This document shows positions 46,295 to 54,325 of a stretch of 64,000 bases of DNA, piece after piece (position 1 is the stretch's first letter; the number at the start of each line of letters is the position of its first letter). The stretch is from Akkermansiaceae bacterium (GTDB taxonomy: Bacteria; Verrucomicrobiota; Verrucomicrobiia; Verrucomicrobiales; Akkermansiaceae): the NCBI GenBank assembly GCA_029866215.1, contig JARWZU010000071.1, positions 1 to 64,000 of the forward strand, given 5' to 3'. The translations under genes and the position numbers were made by a program. A model generated the notes under the pieces. It had not been told where the DNA came from, did no database searches, and worked only from the letters and a program-made list of their open reading frames with translations.

Positions 46295-46482
46295 AACCAT
46301 TTCTCATTTTTATAGTCACGATCAGCAGCCTGATCCTCCACGCGCGAGCTGATGATCGGCCTCCAAGTGACGTGGCCAGCGCCCCCACGAAGAAGATGAA
46401 TCTGTTGGACGGAGAGGGCTTTTGAAGGTGGACCTTTGTTTCGACTAACACCCATGCACTGACTGCGCCACTTGGTCCGTAG
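46291..46482 (+). pseudogene. truncated DUF1080 (3-keto-disaccharide hydrolase-like) gene
   Basis: The gene overlaps the sulfatase stop by ATGA and begins with a signal peptide (MKPFLIFIVTISSLILHARA), then KKMNLLDGEGF. A TGA at 46423-46425 interrupts it. In the same frame the reading continues RWTFVSTNTHALTAPLGP to a TAG at 46480. The pair LLDGEGF and WTFVS resembles the opening of secreted DUF1080 proteins. Everything after about 60 codons is gone, and an IS630-type remnant follows. It was probably the last enzyme of this operon and was lost by transposon-associated deletion. Confidence 0.65.
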
Positions 46483-46625
46483 CCAACGGCCTCATAACCT
46501 GTAATACCATTTTGCTTAATAAAATAAGTATAAGGTTTTATTCGAATCGTTTAGTTCGGAGCGCAGGTAGCTGTTCAAAAACAAAGACAGGACTCGGTTG
46601 GTATCTTCCCAGTATTTACGCAGGG

Positions 46626-47099
46626 TCACGGTGAACTGGCGGCCTCCTCATCCTTCTTCAAATGACTTGGGCGGGCGACGTTGAGTCGCCCGCCGAGCTT
46701 TCCCAGCTGATAGTAGATGGAGTTGGTGCCGAATTCAATGTGGTGCTTCTCCTTGAGCCAAGCTTCCGCTTGGCCAGCAGTGCGGAATTCCCCCGCCTTG
46801 AGCTTTTCGGTTAGCTCGGTCTTGGCTTCATCCGTCATCTTGCCCTTTCTTCCCGAGCCTTCGCCGCGCTTCAGAAGTGCTTCAATCCCACCATTTCGGA
46901 AGAGCTTGATCCAGTCGTTGATACTGTTTCGATGGCGTCCCACCAAATGCGCCACCGCAGCGATATCCAGTTTGCCTTCAAGCAAGAGCTTAATGGCGAG
47001 AAGCCGCTCTTTCTTCCATCCCGTCTTCTAAGCACGGTGCCTTTTGCCGATCTCTGATGCTTCGTTATTAAAGTCTAGTCTGCCTCGTTTTCTTGCCAT
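46626..47099 (-). pseudogene. IS630-family transposase remnant
   Basis: The N-terminal half of an IS630-type transposase is visible: AAVAHLVGRHRNSINDWIKL is the helix-turn-helix, followed by TAGQAEAWLKEKHHIEFGTN. The natural start appears to be the ATG at 47099-47097 (MARKRGRLDFNNEASEIGKR), but a TAG at 47030-47028 interrupts codon 24. The reading stops at 46626 before the DDE core. Just beyond, in another frame, FTVTLRKYWEDTNRVLS may be the C-terminal end, which would mean an internal deletion. The element is dead. It separates the sulfatase operon from the YHYH gene. Confidence 0.75.
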
Positions 47100-47217
47100 G
47101 CGAAATCCTTACAAAAAATGCAGTTTCGCCTAGGATATTCTGCTAAATGGTATAACTTTAGAATTGGGTAGAAGAAAATCTCATTGAAGCCACGCTTTGG
47201 CCTCATGATGGATGATT

Positions 47218-50200
47218 TCATCGACTCACGCGGTAAAACCTCCGCGCGACGTTGCTGGTTGTGGTGTCTGTCCATGTGCCGACCTGGCCGACGGGGATAT
47301 CGAGCCATTGCACCAAGTCTGGCGACCACTGCACGCTGTAACTGATGCCGGACTGTGTGGGCCAGGTAATCGTGACATTTCCTCCTGACACGATGGCGGT
47401 GGCTTTGAAGTTCACCGGTGTGACGGCGCTGACGGTGTAGGTGCCTGCGATGGTCGAAGTGGTGGTGCTGCCGTTGCTGTCGGTCACGCTGAGGTTATAG
47501 GTGATGACTTTGCCGGCGGTCTGCACGGGGATCGCCGCGCCATATACACCATCTCCCGCGAGCCCATCGCCGTGGAGGCCGTCATCATGCATCATGACGC
47601 TGACAGGCGGTGCGCCGGTGGTGGTGACCAGGGAAATGTCGTCGAGGTAGGTCTTGGGTCCGGTCGAGCCCCCCACATTGTTGCCGATGAATTGGAAGCG
47701 CATCCGCAGGGTGTTTACGCGCTCGGTGGGCAGGAGTGTGTAAGTCCGGAGTTGGATGGGGTGATTGCTGCCATCGGATTCGCCGTCACGTGTGACCCAA
47801 TTCGTGCCGGTTGCGTCGGTGGCGAGTTGAAGATTCCAACCCAACCCGGCGGTGAGATTTGCGGTGCCTACCCAGAACTGGAGCTTGCCCTCCGAACCGG
47901 TCGCGTTGACCGCATTGGGCGTGTGAATCATCGTCGCCGTCGCACTGGCAGTGCCTTTGTCGAACTGCACGCCGCAGATGTTTCCTGCACCGTGATTGGC
48001 AACAGCGAGTTGCTTGATGTTGCCTGCGCCTCCGGTGCTGGTGACAGTCCATGGATACACCGCGCCCGTGCCATCCCAACCACCCGTGGCGGTGGCGGTG
48101 TTTGACATTGTCTCGGCGAAAACGGTGCTCGTGGTCTGTGTGCCGTCGCTATAAATCATCTGGGCTTTCGTGACCGTCGCGCCGGACCCGGTGGTGATTT
48201 GTGCGGTGACCCAGACGTCATCCACATACGTAGGAGTGTTCGGCGAGGTACGAGTGTTCGTGATCGTAGGCGGCGGGATGATGCCGGTGCCTGTGAGATT
48301 GATGTCAAAGGCAGCGCCGACACTTGTGTCGCTGCTGGCGATGTGCAGCGCGGCGGTTTTACTGCCTGCGGTGCTCGCATTGAACTGAATGACCATCGTC
48401 GTACTACCACTCGCGGCGATGACGCTCGCAGGTGGCGCTGTTACCGTAAAGTTTGCGCCGTTCGTGCCATCAATCGTCGCGCCAGAGATGTTGAGAACGC
48501 TGGTGGTGCTGTTATTGAAAATTGTAAAGGTCTTCGACAAGGTGCTGCCGACATTGACGCTCCCGTAGGCCACGGTGCTCGTGCCATCGGTCAAAAGCGT
48601 ATCGCTTGGCTGCTTTACGCTGATTTGCGTGACGACAGCAGCGGGAGCCTCACGAACCGCAAACACGGGATAGGTCGAAGTATACGGCTCATAGCTCACG
48701 ATGCCCTGCTGATTGCGCGATGGCGCGGAAGTCGTTGTCACGCCGAAATCGACGAGCCATGCCTGCGTCGGCGTGCCGGTCTTCACCGAAGTCGATGACC
48801 AATACGCGGTGGCGGTCGCCGCAGGAAACAGCACGCGGTTGATGCACGTATTCGTCGTCACGACTGTTGAAGTAGCGCGTGGGATGTCTTGCAGCGATTG
48901 TAGTTCTTTCACATTCGGCAGTCGCCAATTGCTGTAGCCTGCGGTGGTTAGACCTTCGGCATAAGTCAGCGCATTGACCCAACTTTGCGCCGATGATGGC
49001 ACCTGCGTCCACATGAGACCGGTGTCGAGGTCAGTGATCGTGCCGTCGTTGTTGTTGCGGTAATGATGGCCCGTGGTCGGCTTAGAGCCGCGCACATAGC
49101 GTGCGTGGAACCGCAATGTGCCGCCTGCACTGATGGTGGAGATCTTCGGATGAGGACCGATGCCGCCGCCCGTGTTGGTGCACCAGACTTTGGTGTTGTC
49201 GCCATAGAAAAGATCGCTGGTCCAGAAGTAGCCTGGCGTGCCGCTGGCGTTGTTGACGAAGTAGGTGCCGTTGAGTGCGGGATTGCGCTCGTGATCGAGA
49301 ATGCTGAAGGCCTCCTGCGCAGTGGGCAGACGCCAATCCGTGAAGCCTGCCAAATTGAGCGTGGCGGCACTCGTGCGAGCCGTGTCCCAGATCATCTCGC
49401 CGCTGTCGGTCTTTTGCCAAATGAGGCCAGTGTTGTTGTCGGTGATTGTGCCGTTGCCGTTGTCGGTGAAACTCGGCGCATTGATTGTGTAGTCACTGTC
49501 TTCGCCGAACGTGGCCGTGGCATTCGTCGTCTGGCCGGTATCCGGCAGTTTATTCATACTCCAGGGAGCCATCGGATAGTAATTGAAACGCGAGGCACTC
49601 GAGTAAGTCGCTGGGGCACCCGTGGGGTCCGTCGGAGTCTGCTGACTCACTGTCACCGTGTGCGCGACGCGATCCACCGAAGCCGTCACGGTGTAAGTCG
49701 TGCCGCTCACGGTGTAAGTCATCACCCATCTATCCGTCGCCGGGCGGGTGAAGCTGGTGATCACCGCGCCCGACAAAGGCGCACCCGCAGCAGACACCGT
49801 GCTCGCTGTCGGCTGCGGATCGATTTGCCCGCCAAAATTCACCACCGCACCGTGCATGGCGTTCATGAGATAAGGACTCTGCGGCCCCGTCGCCACCGAA
49901 CCACGCGCATGGTAGTGATAGCCCCACGTTCCATGGCTGTGCCCGCCATCTACATCGAGCGCCTGCTGCGCCGAACCATCGGGCTCCAGATAGCCATAGA
50001 TCGGATAACCATCGAGCGCCCACGCGCAGGGCTTGTCCGACGTGAGCACACTATAAAGATGGGTCGGAGCGATGTGATAGTGATAGTCATCCGCGCGTCC
50101 ACAGTGACCGCCATAGGCATCCAACTCGCCAATTGCCTGTGAGAACTGCCCGGTGTTGTTGCGCGGATTGAAGATCGGAATCCCATTCGCACCCAGAGCG

Positions 50201-50745
50201 ACCGCACCGCGCAGGAAATTGCCCGTCAGCGAGATCGGTGCTACGGCAGGCACCGGCACCAACGGGATCTTCCACACATTTGGCTGCCCGTAGCCCAGTG
50301 AAGACGTGGATGATTCAGGATTCGTCACATTGCTGAAGTAACCCACCGGATGCGGCAACTGCTGCTGCCACGCCGTAATACCCACCATCGGATTTGGCAT
50401 CAATGTCGCATCCGGCATCGAATCGCTCTCCACATAGAAATAGCTTGCGTCGTTGTAGATACGCACGCCCGGCTGAAAAGCGCCAAACGAAGCCTGCATC
50501 AGCGCCGCATTCCCGGGCGGTGTTACCGTGGGTTGCGCTGCGACCAACTGGAGGGGTTCCGTGAGCAAAGGCTTTGGCTCAGGTTGACTCCTTGCTTTGG
50601 CCAGAGCCGTACGCCTCGCCCTGATCTCATCCGCGATGTGTTGCCGTAGCGTCTCTTTGTTCAAAGGCACCCCATCTGCGTCTGTGGTATGAGCCTGCAC
50701 CCCAATCGTCAAAACGAGAGCGAGCACCGTGAGGTAAGTTTTCAT
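47218..50745 (-). CDS. large secreted YHYH-domain protein with DUF1566-like and Ig-like domains
   Basis: The ATG at 50745 gives 1175 residues with a signal peptide (cleavage near TIGVQAHTT); the frame is open to 51165, but that would run into the tRNA. A YHYH domain (about 60-320) has CGRADDYHYHIAP and TWGYHYHARG. Two DUF1566/Lcl-like segments follow (TDNNTGLIWQKTD, TDLDTGLMWTQVP). Next come a choice-of-anchor D type Ig domain (YGSVNVGSTLSKTFTIFNN), a lectin-like region and a short C-terminal domain ending NVARRFYRVSR, frequent in Verrucomicrobia. It is a paralog of the YHYH-PEBP protein at 14-16 kb in the first domain only. Role unknown; surface location likely. Confidence 0.85.
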   Translation of the reverse strand: MKTYLTVLALVLTIGVQAHTTDADGVPLNKETLRQHIADEIRARRTALAKARSQPEPKPLLTEPLQLVAAQPTVTPPGNAALMQASFGAFQPGVRIYNDASYFYVESDSMPDATLMPNPMVGITAWQQQLPHPVGYFSNVTNPESSTSSLGYGQPNVWKIPLVPVPAVAPISLTGNFLRGAVALGANGIPIFNPRNNTGQFSQAIGELDAYGGHCGRADDYHYHIAPTHLYSVLTSDKPCAWALDGYPIYGYLEPDGSAQQALDVDGGHSHGTWGYHYHARGSVATGPQSPYLMNAMHGAVVNFGGQIDPQPTASTVSAAGAPLSGAVITSFTRPATDRWVMTYTVSGTTYTVTASVDRVAHTVTVSQQTPTDPTGAPATYSSASRFNYYPMAPWSMNKLPDTGQTTNATATFGEDSDYTINAPSFTDNGNGTITDNNTGLIWQKTDSGEMIWDTARTSAATLNLAGFTDWRLPTAQEAFSILDHERNPALNGTYFVNNASGTPGYFWTSDLFYGDNTKVWCTNTGGGIGPHPKISTISAGGTLRFHARYVRGSKPTTGHHYRNNNDGTITDLDTGLMWTQVPSSAQSWVNALTYAEGLTTAGYSNWRLPNVKELQSLQDIPRATSTVVTTNTCINRVLFPAATATAYWSSTSVKTGTPTQAWLVDFGVTTTSAPSRNQQGIVSYEPYTSTYPVFAVREAPAAVVTQISVKQPSDTLLTDGTSTVAYGSVNVGSTLSKTFTIFNNSTTSVLNISGATIDGTNGANFTVTAPPASVIAASGSTTMVIQFNASTAGSKTAALHIASSDTSVGAAFDINLTGTGIIPPPTITNTRTSPNTPTYVDDVWVTAQITTGSGATVTKAQMIYSDGTQTTSTVFAETMSNTATATGGWDGTGAVYPWTVTSTGGAGNIKQLAVANHGAGNICGVQFDKGTASATATMIHTPNAVNATGSEGKLQFWVGTANLTAGLGWNLQLATDATGTNWVTRDGESDGSNHPIQLRTYTLLPTERVNTLRMRFQFIGNNVGGSTGPKTYLDDISLVTTTGAPPVSVMMHDDGLHGDGLAGDGVYGAAIPVQTAGKVITYNLSVTDSNGSTTTSTIAGTYTVSAVTPVNFKATAIVSGGNVTITWPTQSGISYSVQWSPDLVQWLDIPVGQVGTWTDTTTSNVARRFYRVSR

Positions 50746-51070
50746 GAGAGTGCGTTGAGCCTGTTGAAAGTTGTAAGGTGAAACTGGGAAGAAGAGGCCT
50801 CGTCCGCGCCCCGTGACGCGATCTATGTTGCCGAGGTCTCGGGCAATTTCGTGGATAGGATCAGTCCTGAATGGTAACATTTTCGAGAATTCTAAGCATA
50901 ATCTTCTGATTTCTTTACTGTCATTTCCTCGGCGGAAAGGGAGGGATTGACTCCACTTCGCTCCGTCCAAGCGTTTTGGCTTCGCCTTGTGACAATTGCT
51001 CACGACCGCTCGCTCTGCGTTCAAACCCGACTCGAGATTGCTCGGCAGCATTTTTGGCCCATCCCAGAAA
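50746..51070. other. gene-free stretch between the YHYH gene and tRNA-Ser
   Basis: About 325 bases contain no gene I can support. The long open frame read through here on the minus strand is continuous with the YHYH gene but lacks protein-like composition. The promoter of that gene should lie here. Confidence 0.5.
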
Positions 51071-51112
51071 CGCCACGACCCCAATCCCGCATACGGGGTT
51101 GGGGTCGTGGCG
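51071..51112 (-). terminator. hairpin at the 3' end of tRNA-Ser
   Basis: CGCCACGACCCCAA pairs perfectly with TTGGGGTCGTGGCG over 14 bases, and CCCG/CGGG extends the stem inside. On the minus strand it begins within the encoded CCA end and is followed by a short T run (TTTCT). It is a probable tRNA transcription terminator. Confidence 0.65.
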
Positions 51113-51197
51113 GACAGGGAGGGATTCGAACCCTCGGTGACATTACTGCCACACACGCTTTCCAAGCGTGCTCATTCGACCACTCTGACACCTGCCC
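51108..51197 (-). tRNA. tRNA-Ser (anticodon GGA)
   Basis: On the minus strand the 5' end GGGCAGG pairs with CCTGTCC. The anticodon arm CACGC-TTGGAAA-GCGTG holds GGA. There is a long variable arm, typical of serine tRNA, a T-loop GGTTCGAATCC, and an encoded CCA. Total length is 90 bases. It reads Ser codons UCC/UCU. It lies at the change from accessory genes to housekeeping genes. Confidence 0.95.
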
Positions 51198-51295
51198 TTG
51201 GAGGGCGTGACCCTAGAAACCCAAAAGGATATTGGCAATCTCTTTTTGAAACTTTCAGATTCTCCGTCTTGCTTCATTGAAAGGAACACCAGAAC

Positions 51296-51826
51296 TCAAT
51301 CGCTTGAGACCCGTGCCAAAATCCACAAAAGATCGGAAAGCCGATTGAAAAATAATCGAACCTCCTGGCTGACAGGCTCACCCGACTCGTGAAGCACAAG
51401 GACACTTCGTTCCGCCCGCCGTGCCACGGCTCGCGAGAAATCAATCCCCGCACGGGCCAATGACCCCTCCGCACCAGGCCGAGCCCAACCGGTAAACTTG
51501 ATTCCCTGCGCTTCGTAGCCGTGAGCCTGCTCAGTGACCCAATCCAAGTCGGCTTGAGTGATGGCGGCATAGCCCTTTTCTGCGTAGCGGCCGTCATCTT
51601 CCGGAAGGCACGCGAGTTGGCCCATGAGCCCGACCAAGCGCTCTTGCAGTTGGTCGATCAATGAAATCCATTGCGGATCGCTCGCCGCCGCGCGGGCCAG
51701 CCCGAGTGCCGCGTTCAGTTCGTCGACATTCCCAAGCGCCTCGATGCGCAGTGAGGACTTCGCAATCCGCCTGCCAAACAGAAGGTCGGTGTCGCCGGAA
51801 TCGCCTCGGCCTGTGATGATGCTCAT
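51296..51826 (-). CDS. PduO-type cob(I)alamin adenosyltransferase
   Basis: The ATG at 51826 gives 176 residues; the frame is open much further upstream, through queE, but only this start gives the family N-terminus. MSIITGRGDSGDTDLLFG is the ATP-binding loop, GNVDELNAALGLAR follows, and SRAVARRAERSVL and LFFNRLSDLLWILAR are the conserved C-terminal helices. The enzyme transfers adenosyl from ATP to cob(I)alamin, making the coenzyme form of B12. It is divergent from queE, 69 bases apart, and is the first conserved gene after the tRNA. Confidence 0.88.
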   Translation of the reverse strand: MSIITGRGDSGDTDLLFGRRIAKSSLRIEALGNVDELNAALGLARAAASDPQWISLIDQLQERLVGLMGQLACLPEDDGRYAEKGYAAITQADLDWVTEQAHGYEAQGIKFTGWARPGAEGSLARAGIDFSRAVARRAERSVLVLHESGEPVSQEVRLFFNRLSDLLWILARVSSD

Positions 51827-51895
51827 GCAGAATTTTATAGGCGAAAGAAATTTCAATGTCCATCCGCGTTGATCCATGATTCCTATCGGTGGTCT

Positions 51896-52648
51896 ATGAA
51901 ACTCGCAAGACTCGGTGACGGCCCCGAAATTTTCCACACCCTCCAGGGCGAAGGTGCCAGCGTCGGCATGCCAGCGGTGTTCATCCGTGCGTCCCGCTGC
52001 AACCTGCACTGCAGTTGGTGTGACACCGACCACACGTGGAATTTTGAAGGAACTTCGTGGCCACACGTGAAGGACGCGACTCCAGGATACCGCAAACACC
52101 ACAAGGCCGATGTCACGATCGAGATGGATCCGATAGACGCCGCGCAGCGGATCATGGCGTTTGACTGCCCTCGGACCATCATCACCGGCGGCGAACCCTT
52201 GCTGCAGGAACAGGCATTTCTCGAAATGATCGGGCACATCCGCAAGGAGCAGCCCGAGCATCAATTTGAAATCGAGACCAATGCCACTCGGGTCCCCTCA
52301 CCCGCACTCCATGAGGCGGTGAACCAGTTCAACCTGTCTCCCAAACTCTCGAACGCCGGAATGCCCACATCGCTCCGCATCCATCCGGCCGCGCTCGAAT
52401 TTTTCGCAAACTCTCCGAAGTCCTGGTTCAAGTTTGTCGTGGCCGGACCCGCCGACCTTGTGGAAATCAAGCACCTCGCCACCCTCCATCGCCTCCCCCG
52501 CGAACGCACCCTGCTCATGCCCGAGGGCAGCACCTGCGAAGAACTCGACCGCAGCGCAAGTTGGCTTGCGGAAATTTGCCGTGACGAAGGCTTCCGCTTT
52601 TGTGACCGCCTCCACATCCGACTTTGGGGAAACCGACGCGGCGTTTGA
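51896..52648 (+). CDS. queE: 7-carboxy-7-deazaguanine synthase QueE
   Basis: The ATG at 51896 gives 250 residues; the earlier start at 51869 adds nine residues before the conserved opening. It is a radical SAM enzyme with the CxxxCxxC cluster in CNLHCSWCDTDHTWNF and the SAM-binding IITGGEPLLQ. EIETNATRVPS and FNLSPKLSNAG are typical of QueE. It converts 6-carboxy-tetrahydropterin to 7-carboxy-7-deazaguanine in queuosine synthesis. Other queuosine genes are not in this window. The N-terminal FHTLQGEGASVGMPAVFIR supports the assignment. Confidence 0.92.
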   Translation: MKLARLGDGPEIFHTLQGEGASVGMPAVFIRASRCNLHCSWCDTDHTWNFEGTSWPHVKDATPGYRKHHKADVTIEMDPIDAAQRIMAFDCPRTIITGGEPLLQEQAFLEMIGHIRKEQPEHQFEIETNATRVPSPALHEAVNQFNLSPKLSNAGMPTSLRIHPAALEFFANSPKSWFKFVVAGPADLVEIKHLATLHRLPRERTLLMPEGSTCEELDRSASWLAEICRDEGFRFCDRLHIRLWGNRRGV

Positions 52649-52741
52649 CCCCACCCAGCAGTTCACCCTGCTAAATTTTCCTCGATTTCACGCAACTTCT
52701 CGCTGCAGCCTGGGTTTCCTCTGCAGATCAACCGCGCCGCC

Positions 52742-53131
52742 ATGAACCACAACACCACTCCAACCGATGATTCTTGGGAATCCGACGCCGTTTGGAAGCT
52801 GCTGGATCAGGCGCCAACCGTGACACCGAGTGCACGATTCATCGACAATACCGTGAGAGCCGCCCGACTCTCGCATGATGTCCGGCCGTGGTGGTCACGC
52901 CTCCTTTCCCCTGCCCCTCTCGCTGGATTGGCGACTGCCACTGCTGCATTGACCTTCGCGGTGATGTCTCTTTCTGGCCCATCCGCCACATCTCAAACCC
53001 GAGTGACCAAGGTGGAATCCGCCCAAGCGGTCGCCATCCAAGACATCGCAGATGCCGAAACTTTGAGCGCGGCGGTCGATCACATGGACAAGTTCAGCGA
53101 CAACGAACTGGTCAGCCTCATCGGGTTTTAA
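52742..53131 (+). CDS. small membrane protein of unknown function
   Basis: The 129-residue protein has a soluble N-terminal part (WKLLDQAPTVTPSARFIDNT, then VRAARLSHDV), one membrane segment at about 58-77 (LAGLATATAALTFAVMSL), and an outer C-terminal part. This arrangement, with the SARFIDNTVRAAR helix, recalls short membrane-anchored anti-sigma-like proteins. There is no sigma factor gene beside it and no zinc motif, so I give no function. It precedes the HAD phosphatase gene by 39 bases. Confidence 0.7.
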   Translation: MNHNTTPTDDSWESDAVWKLLDQAPTVTPSARFIDNTVRAARLSHDVRPWWSRLLSPAPLAGLATATAALTFAVMSLSGPSATSQTRVTKVESAQAVAIQDIADAETLSAAVDHMDKFSDNELVSLIGF

Positions 53132-53170
53132 AAACTTCCCACTCGGGTCCGGCTCCGCCACGTTTGGTGC

Positions 53171-53818
53171 GTGAAATGCGGTTTGATTTTTGATCTCGAT
53201 GGAACACTGGTGGACTCTCTCGATGGGATCGCCGCATCTTTGAACCATGCGCTGCATGCGTCCAATCTGCCGACCCATTCACACGATGCGGTTCGCGGGT
53301 TTATCGGAAATGGTGCCCGCGTCCTCATCGAACGAGGTACCCCTGCGGGTTCCGCGGATTCGCTCATTGAAGTGGTAGAACAGGCATTCAAGGCGCATTA
53401 CGATCTTCACTGGCCAGCGGGAACCATCGCCTACGATGGTATAGAAGACCTATTAGAAAATCTGCAGCGCCGGGGTCACGAGCTCGCGGTACTATCGAAC
53501 AAGCCCCACCCATTTACCGAGGCGATGGTGGCTCGCCTGTTTCCGACGATTCGCTTTGCCGTGGTGTTAGGACAGCGCGCAGGGATTCCCCACAAGCCGG
53601 ACCCAACGGGCGCACTTGAGATCGCAGCCACGCTCGGACTGGCTCCAGCTCAATGCTACGTCATCGGCGACTCCACAATGGACATCGAAACCGCGCTTAA
53701 CGCCGGCATGCGCCCCGTCGCGGTGACATGGGGATTTCACGACCGCGAGCGCCTGATTGCCGCTGGGGCGACAAGCCTCGCCGATGACCCTGCCGCGCTC
53801 ATGTCGGTGATCAGTTAG
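53171..53818 (+). CDS. gph: HAD-family phosphoglycolate phosphatase
   Basis: The 215-residue protein starts at a GTG. HAD motif I is GLIFDLDGTLVDS with the nucleophile Asp near 8, motif II is in AVLSNKPHPF, and GIPHKPDPTGALEIA and YVIGDSTMDIETALNAG are motifs III and IV. The small helical cap (residues about 18-85) is that of Gph-type enzymes, which remove phosphate from 2-phosphoglycolate. Other small phosphate esters are possible. The 3' end overlaps the convergent TM2 gene by eight bases. Confidence 0.85.
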   Translation: MKCGLIFDLDGTLVDSLDGIAASLNHALHASNLPTHSHDAVRGFIGNGARVLIERGTPAGSADSLIEVVEQAFKAHYDLHWPAGTIAYDGIEDLLENLQRRGHELAVLSNKPHPFTEAMVARLFPTIRFAVVLGQRAGIPHKPDPTGALEIAATLGLAPAQCYVIGDSTMDIETALNAGMRPVAVTWGFHDRERLIAAGATSLADDPAALMSVIS

Positions 53819-54230
53819 AACTCCTCGATGCACAAAGGCGATTCAGCTCGTCCACTTGGCGGTTGAGGGTGAGAAAGTCATAGACCCATCCCACGAGAAA
53901 AAGGCCGCCAGTTAGAAGCCAGACGATTCCAGTTCCAAATTTCCCAAGATAAAAACGGTGGATCCCGAGATACCCAAAAAACGTCTGGAGGATCCACGCA
54001 ACTGAATAGTCATAGCGCCCGGATGCAAATCGGCCCGACGCGCGACGCTCCATTCCTGGAATCAAGAAAAGATCCACAAGCCAGCCGATACCGAACAGCC
54101 CAGCCGTACAGAACCAAATCACGCCAGTGATGGGTCTGCCAAAGTAAAACCGATGGGCACCCGTAAATCCTAAGACCCACAAAAGGTAGCCTACAGTTTT
54201 TGAATGGGTCTTGGTCGGGAACGCGCTCAC
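53811..54230 (-). CDS. TM2-domain membrane protein
   Basis: The 139-residue protein has two TM2 units in tandem: GYLLWVLGFTGAHRFYFGRP, then GVIWFCTAGLFGIGWLVDLF, and AWILQTFFGYLGIHRFYLGK, then GIVWLLTGGLFLVGWVYDF. Each has the conserved GxHRFYxGK-like loop between two helices. Function is unknown; it is an inner-membrane protein. It overlaps the phosphatase gene tail to tail. Confidence 0.85.
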   Translation of the reverse strand: MSAFPTKTHSKTVGYLLWVLGFTGAHRFYFGRPITGVIWFCTAGLFGIGWLVDLFLIPGMERRASGRFASGRYDYSVAWILQTFFGYLGIHRFYLGKFGTGIVWLLTGGLFLVGWVYDFLTLNRQVDELNRLCASRSSN

Positions 54231-54325
54231 TTGCCGATCTTACACCCCCATGCAGGTTCTTCCATGAAAATCCACTACCGAACCGCGCTGCCAACATGGA
54301 CATGCGAGGCCGCGAGCTGCTTGCG

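Noticed and set aside
50746-51165. N-terminal extension of the large YHYH protein to 51165
   Set aside because: It would read through the tRNA-Ser gene and place 140 non-protein-like residues before a clear signal peptide.
51827-52264. Upstream extension of the cobalamin adenosyltransferase
   Set aside because: This part is antisense to queE, and the family N-terminus starts at 51826.
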